Below are positions 1 through 9,278 of a DNA stretch of 64,000 nt, in pieces (the stretch's first letter is position 1; each line of letters starts with the position of its first letter). The stretch is from Aquila chrysaetos chrysaetos. Its lineage: Eukaryota > Chordata > Aves > Accipitriformes > Accipitridae. Under the pieces are notes generated by a model. That model was not told the origin of the DNA and did not search any database. It saw only the letters and a program-made list of their open reading frames with translations. Made by a program: the position numbers and the translations under genes. The DNA is taken from the NCBI RefSeq assembly GCF_900496995.4, contig NC_044018.1, positions 29,616,047 to 29,680,046 on the forward strand. Reading direction: 5' to 3'.

Positions 1-505
1 GCACCCAGCGCTGGGGAGGGGGCACCCCCCCCCCCCCGTGGGAACTGGGCAGGGGCAAGGGCAAGGGTGCGGGCAGGGGTGCAGGCAGGGGGTGGCAGGT
101 TTCCCCCCACACACTGGAGAAGCCCAAAAGGCCACAGGGCTCCCCCCAGCACCCCGAGCTCGGGGGTCACCCTGTCCCCAGCCCGGAGGGTGGCTGCCCC
201 CACCACGTCACCCACCCTGGAGCCCCGGGTGACACCGGGCACAAAGTCCTCACCAGCCCACTGGGTCAGTGGGACCACGGTGGCAGCTGGGACGTCTGTG
301 GGGACAGGGACAAACCCAGAAAGGGGGGGGACACACACAGCCTGGGGTGGGGGGGACTCCGTGGTGGGGTGGCTTTGCACTCTGGGGACCCACAGCGGGG
401 TCAGGGTGCTCAGCACCCCCCAGGCCCTGCCGTGCCTCAGTTTCCCTCCCCCAGAAGCCTCCCCCACGTTGAGTGCCGAGGGTCCAGGGGTCCCCGGGGA
501 CTCAC

Positions 506-558
506 CGCAGGATGGGGCCCCGCAGGTGGGCCCTGCGCAGGGTCACGGGCTCTGCCAT
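506..558 (-). CDS. PDE1B: PDE1B, alternative first coding exon (PDE1B2-type N-terminus)
   Basis: This minus-strand exon begins at the ATG at 558-556 and encodes MAEPVTLRRAHLRGPILR. The last codon is split by a good donor (CTGCG|gtgagt, GT at 505-504). Mammalian PDE1B2 begins MANPVPVQRSHLQGPILR and then joins LRYMVKQ, so the match is clear even though the exon holds only 17 codons plus 2 nt. The exon ends in phase 2, as does the upstream PDE1B1-type exon at 5857-5987, so both can join the same exon 2, which lies off the left edge. PDE1B is a calcium/calmodulin-activated 3',5'-cyclic nucleotide phosphodiesterase. Known PDE1B2 transcripts use a separate promoter and lack the N-terminal part of the calmodulin-binding segment. 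The start is fixed by family similarity; the extent of the 5' UTR is unknown. Confidence 0.85.
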
Positions 559-769
559 GGGGGGGGGACGGCAGCAGCACCCACGGGTGCCCCAGCAGCA
601 TGGGGATGTGGGGACAGGAGCCCATTGTGGCCGCCGCCTTCCCCCCTGCCAACTTGCAACACCTGCATGGGACAGGGGGATGGGGGGGACACGGGGACAT
701 GGCAGCGTCCCAGCGCAGGGCCCTGGGGTGGCACGGGGACAAACCCTGGCAGAGAGAGCACCCAGATCT

Positions 770-1095
770 GCGCGCACAGCAAGCGTGCACACGTATGTGC
801 ACGCACACGTACATGCCTGAATGCACACGTACAACGTGTGTGCACACAGGCATGCACACACGCGCTTGCCCAACAATGCACACACACGCACACATATGGT
901 GCACACAAGCACACATATGCACACTTGGCACAGCCACACGCGCACCGCATGTGCCCACACCTGCAAATACCCACCCACAGTACGCACACACGCGCGCGCA
1001 CACACGCGTGCACACCAGCACACGGGTGCACAGCTTTCCCCCAATGCGGACGCGTGCACGCAGCACACACGTGCACACGGGGGTACGCTCCTTTC
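770..1095. repeat. Alternating purine-pyrimidine tract (CA/CG/TG rich)
   Basis: The stretch consists almost entirely of ACACGCGCGCACACGTGCAC-like steps with short interruptions. It is degenerate and not a clean dinucleotide repeat. Such alternating sequence is prone to form Z-DNA. It lies about 210 bp upstream of the PDE1B2-type start. Confidence 0.75.
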
Positions 1096-1519
1096 CCCAG
1101 TTCCCCCCCCCCTGCCCCGGGGCAAGCCCTCCCCGTCTGACACACGCCTGAACACGCATGTGCCTGCAGCCGGCCGGCCCCCGGCCATCTGTCTGTGTGT
1201 CCGTGTGTCTGTCGTGGCGCGGGGGGAGCGGAGGCGGTGGCGGGGAGGGGAGGGGGAATCCCATCTGGCTGCCCGGGAAAGCGTCGCCCCCGCAGCCATG
1301 TCTCCCGCTGCAGCCGCCTTGCTCGCACACCGGCTGGCACGGCTGGCACGGCCCCCCAGGGCTCTGCCAGCTCCCTCCCAGGCTGGGACGAGGGATGGTG
1401 GGGGGGGGGGGGGGGACAGGGCAGCGGCTGGCCCCTGGTGGGACGCTGGTCCCTGTCCCGGTCCGGCTGAGCCCTCCAGCCACCCTATCCCCTCGCAGAG
1501 GCCTCGCTGTCACTGCTAC

Positions 1520-1910
1520 CCAGCACCCAACAGGTCCCCACTGGTATCTACTGGGTCCCCATCACTGCCCACCTGGCACCCAGCAGGTCCCCATCACTGC
1601 CACCAGCACCCAACAGGTCCCCACTGGTATCTACTGGGTCCCCATCACTGCCCACCTGGCACCCAGCAGGTCCCCATCACTGCCACCAGCACCCAACAGG
1701 TCCCCATCGATACCCGCTGGTCCCCATCGCTGCCACACAGCACCCACTGGGTCTCCATCAGGACCCACTGGTCCCCATTGCTGCCCACCTGGCACCCAAC
1801 AGGTCCCCACTGGTATCTACTGGGTCCCCATCACTGCCCACCTGGCACCCAGCAGGTCCCCACTGGTATCTACTGGGTCCCCATCACTGCCCACCTGGCC
1901 CCCACTGAGT
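1520..1910. repeat. Minisatellite, about 83-bp period
   Basis: The unit contains CAGGTCCCCACTGGTATC, then TACTGGGTCCCCATCACTGC and a CCACCTGGCACCCAGCAGG block. The copies starting at 1524 and 1607 are nearly identical, and later copies are truncated or rearranged. Confidence 0.85.
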
Positions 1911-2334
1911 CCCCACCACCCGGGTGCACAGTCCCCAAGGCTGGTGGCATCTGTCCCCGCTGCCAGCAGTTTCCCGTGACGCTGCCAGCCCAGCCCGCAG
2001 CTCGGGGGGCGCCTCGGGGTGACCCAGAAACCCGGCCGTGGGGAGGGGGACAGCATGCGGTGACAGTCCCACGGGACGGGGACACGTGGCCGCGGGGCAG
2101 AGGCCAGCCCCCCGCCTGCGCCGACCCCCGCGGCGGGACGTGGCATCCCCGGCACCGTCACCCCGTGTCCCCGCGGTGGGGACGTCACCCCAGTCACAGC
2201 CCCGAGTGAAAACCTCGGGGGGGAGCAACACGACGGTGGCTTCCAGACGGCTGCTCCGGCAGCCCTGTGCCTCGTTAGGGCTAACGAGATCTGGCAGCGG
2301 GCGTGAGGGACCTGCCAGGCGAGACCCCACAGAC

Positions 2335-2430
2335 CTGTACACGCTCGTGCAAGGCTGTGCGAGGTCACACACGCTCGTGCAAGGCTGCGCGAGGTCACAC
2401 GCGCTCGTCCAACACCGCACGTGGCCGTGC
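2335..2430. repeat. Short tandem repeat, about 31 bp
   Basis: Two to three copies of a unit with CACGCTCGTGCAAGGCTG followed by CGCGAGGTCACA lie in the PDE1B intron. Confidence 0.65.
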
Positions 2431-3229
2431 ACATCCCGGCCAGCCAGCCCCCAGCCACGCTGTCCCCACCAGCCCGGTCCCTTGGGGAAACTGAGGCACG
2501 GCGCGAGCAGGGGCTGAGGCGCAGGGGGATGGGGGTCACGGGAATGGTCCCAACCGGGGCCACGGGGTCCCCACCACGCTGGCTCCTCGGGGACGAGCCC
2601 CAAAACCCGCAGGTCACCAGCCGAGAACAGACGCCGTGTCCCCTGTCCCCCAGCGTTGGGGACAGCCACCCGCGGCTCCAAATCCCACAGGAAGGACGTG
2701 ACCGGCAGTGACACAGGAGATGCCGGCGCTCGTCCCCGACACGGGGGACAGTCCCCAGGAGGGGACAGTGCCGTGACTCCGGCCGGCCCGGGAGGAACCG
2801 GCACCAGCGCTGGGACCGCAGGGGCCAGCGGGGCCGTGGGACCGCGTGGGGACAGCGTTCCTGGTCACGGGGGGGACAAGGGGACCCCGCCACCGCTCCG
2901 GTGGGAGGACGAAGCCGCCAGGTCCCCACGGCTGGGTGACACGGGGTGCTGGCAGCGGGGAGGGTGAGGAGAGCTGGCAAGCGCTGGCATCCGCCTCGGC
3001 TCCCGCGGGATTTCCTGCGGGCTGATGATTCCAATTTGTTTTAATTAGCGGCCGCCGCCCCGCGCCAGGGGACCCGCACCGCAGCAGGGCTCACGCCCCA
3101 AAAGCGTCCCCAGGTCCCCCACAGGGTCCCCCTCTGTGTCCCACGGCCCCCGCACTCCTCCCCACCCCTCTCAGCACCTAACGACCTCCCAAGCCTCGTT
3201 AGCATCGCCCCGGCCTGGCTGCACAGCGC

Positions 3230-3470
3230 GCAGCGACCCGTGCACACGCGTGTGCGCGTGGGCAGGCGTTGGAGACCCCCCGTGAGCTGGCACACGTGTG
3301 CGGGCAAGCGAGCAAATAGAGGCACAAGCCCACCCGCCTGTGCACGTCTGCACGCGTGTGCAGGTCCGCACGCGTGCGCAAGCGCACGCGTGAGCGCGGC
3401 CGTAAACCAGAGGGCAGGCGAGCGAGCGCGGATCCGTGCAAGCGTGCAAGGGCACACGCGCGCGGCCGGT
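3230..3470. repeat. Alternating GC/GT/CA tract
   Basis: Degenerate GTGCACACGCGTGTGCGCG-type sequence, similar to the tracts at 770-1095 and 4505-5140. Confidence 0.6.
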
Positions 3471-4504
3471 GCGCACCCCCACGCCTCGCCCCGGCGTGAC
3501 GATCAGACCCAGCTCGGCGGGTGGGGGCCATCGCGTCCCCTGGCCAAGGTGACGACGGTGACAGCTGCCAGCGAGCGAGGGGGGCCGGGGGGCGGCCAGA
3601 CGTCACGTTCAAAGCCAGCGCGAAGCTCCCGAGCCTGGCGGGCTGCGGGGGAATGTGACCTTGGGAAAGGTGGCTGTCACCTTCCCGCACCCCGCCACCC
3701 GTCCCTGGCGACACCCGTCCTCAGGGACACCTATCCCTGGGGTCACTCACCCTCTGGGGACCCCTGCGTCACTCGCCCATCACGGACGGTGCTGGGACCC
3801 CCGAGCGGAGCCCGGGGACGAGGGACGGCCACCAGCCGGCAGCGGGAGCAGGGGTCTCGCTGCGTCACACTGCCGGGCGGGTGATGCCCGCGCCCACGGT
3901 CCCCACGGGCTGCCTGTCACCACCCACGGCCCCCCACTGCTGCCAGCCCCCCCGTGCCCCCCCCCCCCACCACCGCCACCGCCGTGTCCCAGGCCTGCTG
4001 CAGGGATGACGGTGCCTGCAGAGCCGCTGGCACCCCGCGGTCCCCAGGAGTGGTACCAGTGCCCCCAGGGCCACCCCGTGCCCAAGCAGGGCTGCAGGGT
4101 CAGCCTCAGGGTTCAGTCAGCACTGGGGACCCCCCCGGGACTGACACTGCAACCCCACGAGCACCCATGGGTGCTGTTACCCCTCCAGTTCCCTCCCCCG
4201 GGGGTCCCCATCCCAGCTGATCCCCACCCTGGGGACCTCCCATCGGTCCCCAACACTCCGGGGGGTCCGGGATCCTGCACCCTGGGGACACCCCACTGCT
4301 CCCCCCACCCCAGTCACCCTGGCTGGGAGCTGGGGACCGTCCCCAAGCTGGGGTCCCCACTGCCCCCTCGGTGCTGGCAGCGGGTGGGGGGACCCGGCGG
4401 GGGGGCACAGGCACAGTGCAGGCAGGGACCCCCCAGCCCCTCGCACGCCTCCGCAGCGGGGGCGGCCGCCGGCAATTTCAGGGAGGGGGAGACAGGCGAG
4501 GGGA

Positions 4505-5140
4505 GCGGGAGCGCGGCGCAGCCCACGCGCTCGCACACCTGCGCGTGCACACGCTCCCCAGTGCACGCTCAGGTGCGCTCCGGCACACGGGCGTGCACTC
4601 GCGCTCCCGTGCACGCTCGCCCGCTCCCGCGTGCGCACACGCGCACGCGCCCCTGCTCCCACCCGCACGCACCTTTGCACGCGCGTGTGCACGCTCCCAC
4701 CGAGCGCTTGCACGCCCACACCAATGCGCGCAGCCTGTTGCACGCTCAGGCTTGCGCGCGCACCCTGAGAACTCTGGCACCAACATTTCACGCCCCGGCT
4801 GAGTCCCGCCGCGGCCTTGGGCTCGTGTGAAACACGCTCAGCAGCTCGGCTTGCCAGCGAGCGTGCAACACGGGCACCCGGCCCCCGTCCTTGTCCCCGT
4901 GCCCCCCCCCCCGCACACTGGCACCGTGCACACCCCTGCCAGCGTGCACCCGTGCACAAGCGCGCCTTCGCCGGCCGCCACGTGCGGGTCGGCCTCGCGC
5001 ACGTGTGCGCGCGCGGCCGTGCACGCCCCTTGCACGCCCACGCCTGCGCCCACCGCACGAGGACCCGCGCGAGCGCACGTGCCGCAGGTTCGCGAGGGGG
5101 CACGCGCGCACGTGAGCCCACGCGTGAGCACAACTGCACG
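4505..5140. repeat. Long GCAC/CGTG-rich alternating tract
   Basis: Roughly 600 bp dominated by GTGCACGCTC, GCGCACACGC and similar words. It is the largest potential Z-DNA region in the window, lying 0.7-1.3 kb downstream of the PDE1B1-type exon in the direction of transcription. Confidence 0.65.
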
Positions 5141-5699
5141 CGGGCGAGGGGGTGGCACCTCTGGGGCCACCGAGAGCTCCCCGGCGAGGCGGGGGGGGCT
5201 ACAGGGTGGCACCCTGAGGTGTCAGAGGGTGTCACCCCCATCCCGGGGCCGGCTGGCACCCCGGCACCCGCTTTGCTGCCCCAGATTTGGGGGCACCCCA
5301 GCCTTCTGCCCACCCCACGGTGCCACCCGGGGCGAGGGGTGTTGGGGGCTGCATCGGGGGGCCCCCGCCCAGCACCCCCAGAGGCGCCTCATCAGACCCA
5401 CCCAGGCCTTGTGGGTGCCCCCAGCCTGAGGGGGTCCCGGTGCCCCCACCCCACAGGGTTGCAATGGGTGCAAGGGGGTCACGAGGGTGACTGGAGGGTC
5501 CTACATGGCGGGGGGGGGCAGCGCATGAATGGGATGCGGGGCACTCGGGGCGGTCCCAGGGGCAAAGGGCTCCTGGGTGCAGCTGAAGGTCCCAGGAGGT
5601 CCCGCCTGGAGTGGGGGGGACGCAGGGTGGGGGGCACCGGGGGGCTCTTAGAGGAGGTGTCAGGGTGTTTGGTGGGGCAGTGCTGCTCAGGTGGGCTCG

Positions 5700-5800
5700 G
5701 GGGTCCTGGTTTGCGGGTTCCCGGTTTGGGGGTTCCCAATTTGGGGGTTCCCAGTTTGGGGGTTCCAGTTTGGGGCTGAGGGGTCCCAGTTTGTTGGTGG
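5700..5800. repeat. 17-bp tandem repeat (GGTTCCCAGTTTGGGGG)
   Basis: Five to six copies of a 16-17 bp unit lie immediately downstream of the PDE1B1-type donor, followed by T and G homopolymers. Confidence 0.8.
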
Positions 5801-5856
5801 GGGGGTCCCGTTTTTTGGTTTTTTTTTTTTTGGGGGGGGGGGGGGGTGTCACTCAC

Positions 5857-5987
5857 AGCGCCCGGAGCTTGACCCAGATCTTCTTGCTGGGGACCGACTT
5901 GATCTCCAACGGGGACGGGCAGCCGCCGGCCGGGTCCAGCGCCTCACGTTCGGGCTCCAGCCCCGGGAGGCTCCGCGGCGGCTCCAT
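5857..5987 (-). CDS. PDE1B: PDE1B, first coding exon (PDE1B1-type N-terminus)
   Basis: The minus-strand ATG at 5987-5985 opens MEPPRSLPGLEPEREALDPA and continues through GGCPSPLEIKSVPSKKIWVK to LRAL. The exon then ends at a consensus donor (GCGCT|gtgagt, GT at 5856-5855). Human PDE1B1 has CPSPLELKSAPSKKMWIKLRSL at this place, so the gene and isoform are secure. The basic segment SKKIWVKLRAL starts the calmodulin-binding helix, which continues in exon 2 outside the window. The exon is 131 nt, phase 2. The catalytic domain is not in the window. The enzyme is cytosolic and hydrolyses cAMP and cGMP under calcium/calmodulin control. Long G and T runs sit just past the donor (5818-5848). Confidence 0.93.
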
Positions 5988-6170
5988 GGCCCCTGCGGCG
6001 GCGGGGACGTACCGTCAGTCCCTCGGCCGGTCCCGGGGCCCGGCTGGCCGCGGCCGAGAAGCCGCCGGTCTCACCCCGCAGCCCCGGCAGCGGCCTCTCT
6101 CCCCGCCCGGTACCCGGCGGCTGCGCAGGCAGCACCGGCCCGGGCGGCGGAGCTAAGATGGCATCCCGGG
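5988..6170 (-). promoter_or_regulatory. PDE1B: PDE1B 5' UTR and CpG-rich promoter region
   Basis: The stretch upstream of the PDE1B1-type ATG on the minus strand is CpG-dense and free of repeats. It is the obvious place for the 5' UTR and core promoter. No TATA box is seen. The transcription start cannot be placed from sequence alone. Confidence 0.5.
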
Positions 6171-6189
6171 TACCGGGGGTGGGAGCAGC

Positions 6190-6430
6190 GGGATGGGGAG
6201 CACGGCGGGTGGGGAGAACCGGGGATGGGGGGGGACCGGGGATGGGGAGAACCGGGGATGGGGAAGCAGCGGGGATGGGGAGAACGGGGGATGGGGAGAA
6301 CCGGGGATGGGGAGAACCGGGGATGGGGAAGCTAGCACCGGGGATGAGGAGAAGGGATAAGGGGAGAACCGGGATGGGGAGAAGCGGTAAGGGAAGCACC
6401 GGGGATGGGGAGAACCGGCGTAGCGGCGCG
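6190..6430. repeat. GGGGATGGGGAGAACC minisatellite
   Basis: About fifteen copies of a 15-16 bp G-rich unit lie just upstream of the PDE1B CpG region. The regular G4 runs make G-quadruplex formation likely on the plus strand. Confidence 0.9.
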
Positions 6431-6769
6431 GTGGGAGGGGGGACCGGGGATGCTGCGCGCTCCTACCCGGGGATGCTCGGCCGGGAAGCGCCGGTTCTAC
6501 CGTGCTCCGGTGCTGCCTGTACCGCCGGTGCAGTCGGTACCGCCGTACCCCGGTCCTCCCGCTGCTGCCGGTTCTGCCTCCGCCGACCGGGGCTCGCCGC
6601 AACTTTCCCCGAGCAGGCACCGGCGGGAGGGCGGGGAGGGGCGGGGGGGAGCCGGGGGCGGGGGCCGGGAACCGGGGCCGCCCAGCCCCGCCGCCCCGCT
6701 CAGCCCCGGCACTGGCGGGGGCGGGTGCCCCGGGACCCCCACGGGGCGATGTTGGGGAGGGGGAGATGG

Positions 6770-7030
6770 CCCGGGACCCCCCCACGGGGAGGGAGGTGTC
6801 CAGGACCCCCATAAGGGCTGTGGGAGAGGAAGGTCCCCCAGGACCCCTATGGGGCTACAGGGGTGGTACCCCAGGACCCCTATGGGGGGGTCCCCCAGGA
6901 CCCCTATGGGTCTATAGGGGTGGTACCCCAGGACCCCTATGGGGGGGTCCCCCAGGACCTCAGGTGCCCCAGGATCCCTGTGGAGTTATGGGGGGGCAGA
7001 TGCCCCGGGACCCCCATGGGGTTCTGGGGG
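6770..7030. repeat. CCCCAGGACCCCTATGGGG minisatellite
   Basis: Copies of a 20-35 bp unit built around AGGACCCCTATGGGG; two near-identical blocks begin near 6839 and 6896. Confidence 0.85.
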
Positions 7031-8227
7031 TCTCTCACTGGGTTTGGCAGCCCGGGAAGGAGTCAGAACCCCTGGCTCGGTGCCCCCCACGCAGGGGCCG
7101 TGGCCTCCTCCCTCATGCCACACAGGGGGTCTGCTCCGAGCAGCAGGCTGGGGCAGGGGGGACCGTGACCCCCACCTCCCCCAGGCCCCCTGCTCCCTGC
7201 CGAGACCTGCCCCGTTCGTCACACGTCACCGCGGCCGGTGACACGCACACCAGGGACCATCCCCTCCCACCGGCCACGGGGCAGCGGCAGCCCCCCGACT
7301 TATTGTAGGACCTACCCAAACCTGGGGGGCTGCTGGGCCTCTTGCCTATTAGGGCATCACCCCCCTGGGCTGGGGGGTGTGGGGGGGTTTGGGAGCAGCC
7401 TGAGCTCGAGGGGACCCCATCCCTGCCCCAAGGCCCCCCTGCATCCCCTGCCCCACACACAGCTTGTCCCCCACCCTGTGCCCCCCCCCCCATGCCATCT
7501 GTGTCCCACTGGGAAACCTCGGGGTGCAGGGACCGGTGCTGAGGGCTCAGGGGGCTCTGGGCACACACGGTGGGGGGGGATATCGGGGTGCCAGAGCCCC
7601 GGGTGGGTCCCAGCGAGCTGGGGGGGGCACAGCAGCACCCGCGCTGCCTCCCGCGGCACGCGCCGAGCTGCAGCCCCCGGGGAATATTAATAAGCCCTTA
7701 TGTAATGCCGTAGGTGTGTGCAGCACCCACCACCACGGCACCGGGGGACCAGGTGGGCCCCCCCCCCCCCCCCCCAGGGTGCCATCCCCAAGCCCCCACC
7801 TTGGCCCGCTGTCCCCAGTGGCTCAGCCAGGTCCCTGCCTGCCAGGCCATGTCACCTCCTGGCCTTCAACGGCTAGCACCCATGGGTGCTGCCCAGGGAT
7901 GCATCCGTTTAGCCTCCAAAAAGGGGGCTGTACCCCCTCCCATGGGGGTTCCCCACTTCGGTGGGGTGCCCCGTGGGTGCAGGGGGGGCACCCATGGGAC
8001 CCCCATCTGCATGCTGGGGTCAGCAGAGTGGGCTGCCAGCCCCAGCACATGGCGTGGGAGCTCCCATACCCCGCTGGGGACATTTTGGGGTCCTCAAACT
8101 TTTGGGGGGCTCAAAGCCAGCTTAGGGGCAGCGTCTTGAACAAAGGGGGGCACCCCATGGCGCAGAGAAGCCCGAGGCGGGGGGCACGGGGGGCGGCGGG
8201 CGCGGGAGAGGCCGTGGGCAGAGATGC
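7031..8227. other. Intergenic region between PDE1B and NCKAP1L
   Basis: GC-rich sequence with C and G homopolymers and no supported gene. A short AT-rich motif (AATATTAATAAGCCCTTATG, 7683-7702) stands out from its surroundings. Confidence 0.5.
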
Positions 8228-8480
8228 GCGCGAGACAAAGCCGTGCTGCCGGCGGGGAGCCTCGGTAGCTCGTTACCACTTAATATCGTGATTGATGAGC
8301 GCGAAAATAGACTTTTGCAGCAATCTGGAATAATCAGCAGGTTCTGGGCGTTAATTCGGGGGAGTTCAGCCCCCCGGGAGCGCAGCCGGAGGGGGGCAGC
8401 GGGGGAGTCCAGCCCGCTCCGGAGCAATTTTTCCCCCCCGGATGAATTAATAAAGCAATTAGTGCCGGATGAAGCGGCCG
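8228..8480. promoter_or_regulatory. AT-rich island, candidate conserved non-coding element
   Basis: Embedded in very GC-rich DNA is about 250 bp with CTTAATATCGTGATTGATGA, CAATCTGGAATAATCAGC, GCGTTAATTC and GATGAATTAATAAAGCAATT. These contain several TAAT/ATTA cores and no open reading frame of note. The sharp drop in GC content and the motif density resemble a conserved enhancer. Conservation itself was not tested. Confidence 0.4.
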
Positions 8481-8897
8481 CATGCTTGTGCTCGACCGTG
8501 CCATCGCGGCTGCGGTTCAGTTTGGCTGCCGGGGCCCGCACGCTCGTCCTCCCCCCCAGCCCTGGTACCACCAGGCCCTGCCAAGGGGGCTCTGCCGAGG
8601 GGGGCTTGTGGCCACGGCAGCCGCCGTTGCCCCCCCCCCCAACTCCCAGCACGGCCGGTGACTCATCCCGGAGCAGCCGGCCGTGAGCAGAATGGCAACG
8701 GCCGCCCCGCCGCCTCCTTCCCTCGCCCCATTAATTTTCCCCCAAGATGCTGCACGGGAGAAAAATAAACACCCTGAGACGGGGGAAAGGGGTGGCCCGG
8801 GGGGGGGGGAACGTGACTTGAAACGTCCCCAGCTGGGCAGGCGAGGGGAAACTGAGGCACAAGGCCGGCCAGGATCATTGCCATGAGAAGTGGCAGC

Positions 8898-8903
8898 TTT
8901 AAT
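8898..8903 (-). terminator. NCKAP1L: Candidate NCKAP1L poly(A) signal (ATTAAA)
   Basis: The plus strand reads TTTAAT, so the minus strand carries ATTAAA about 375 nt below the NCKAP1L stop codon. It is the first plausible signal found downstream. The motif is part of a palindromic TTTAATTAAA, so strand assignment rests on position. Confidence 0.35.
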
Positions 8904-9278
8904 TAAAGCTGGTAAATCCTGCCAGCAGCTCCAGTCCCTTAATGTCCCAGCCCCGCAAGGCCTCCGCCATCCCCAGACTCTCCCAAATACCCATGGGGGA
9001 CCCGCAGGAGGTTATTCCTGTTGGAGACACGAGGCTGGGCACCCACCCTAGGGTGCTGGGGCTGAGCCAACCCCAAATATTCCCCGAGTCCCCCCCAGCC
9101 ACGAGTCAGACACAGCCGTTGGGGGAAAAATGGTTTAGTGAAGGTGGCGATGGCTGGGGGATAGGATGGGGATGGTTGGGGACACCGTGGTGGCATCCAG
9201 CAGTTGAGGGAGGACCTGGGGGTCCCGACGCGGGGTAATTGCAGGGGTTTGAGGGGAGGGGGCAACATGGGGCCAGGC

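Larger units (their letters stand above)
559..5856 (-). other. Intron 1 of PDE1B (PDE1B1 form) and upstream region of the PDE1B2 promoter
   Basis: About 5.3 kb separates the two alternative first exons. I found no other exon. It is filled with GC-rich tandem and alternating repeats, listed separately. A small AT-rich island with TTTTAATTAG lies near 3025-3050. The portion just above 558 should hold the PDE1B2 promoter; I see no TATA box there. Confidence 0.7.

Noticed and set aside
821-2209. Long His/Thr- and Pro-rich open frame.
   Set aside because: It runs through alternating CA/CG repeats and the 83-bp minisatellite, inside the PDE1B intron on the opposite strand.
5988-6020. Donor-like ACGgtacgt and acceptor-like ccgcag just above the PDE1B ATG on the minus strand.
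   Set aside because: They would enclose an intron of about 20 nt, too short for vertebrate splicing.
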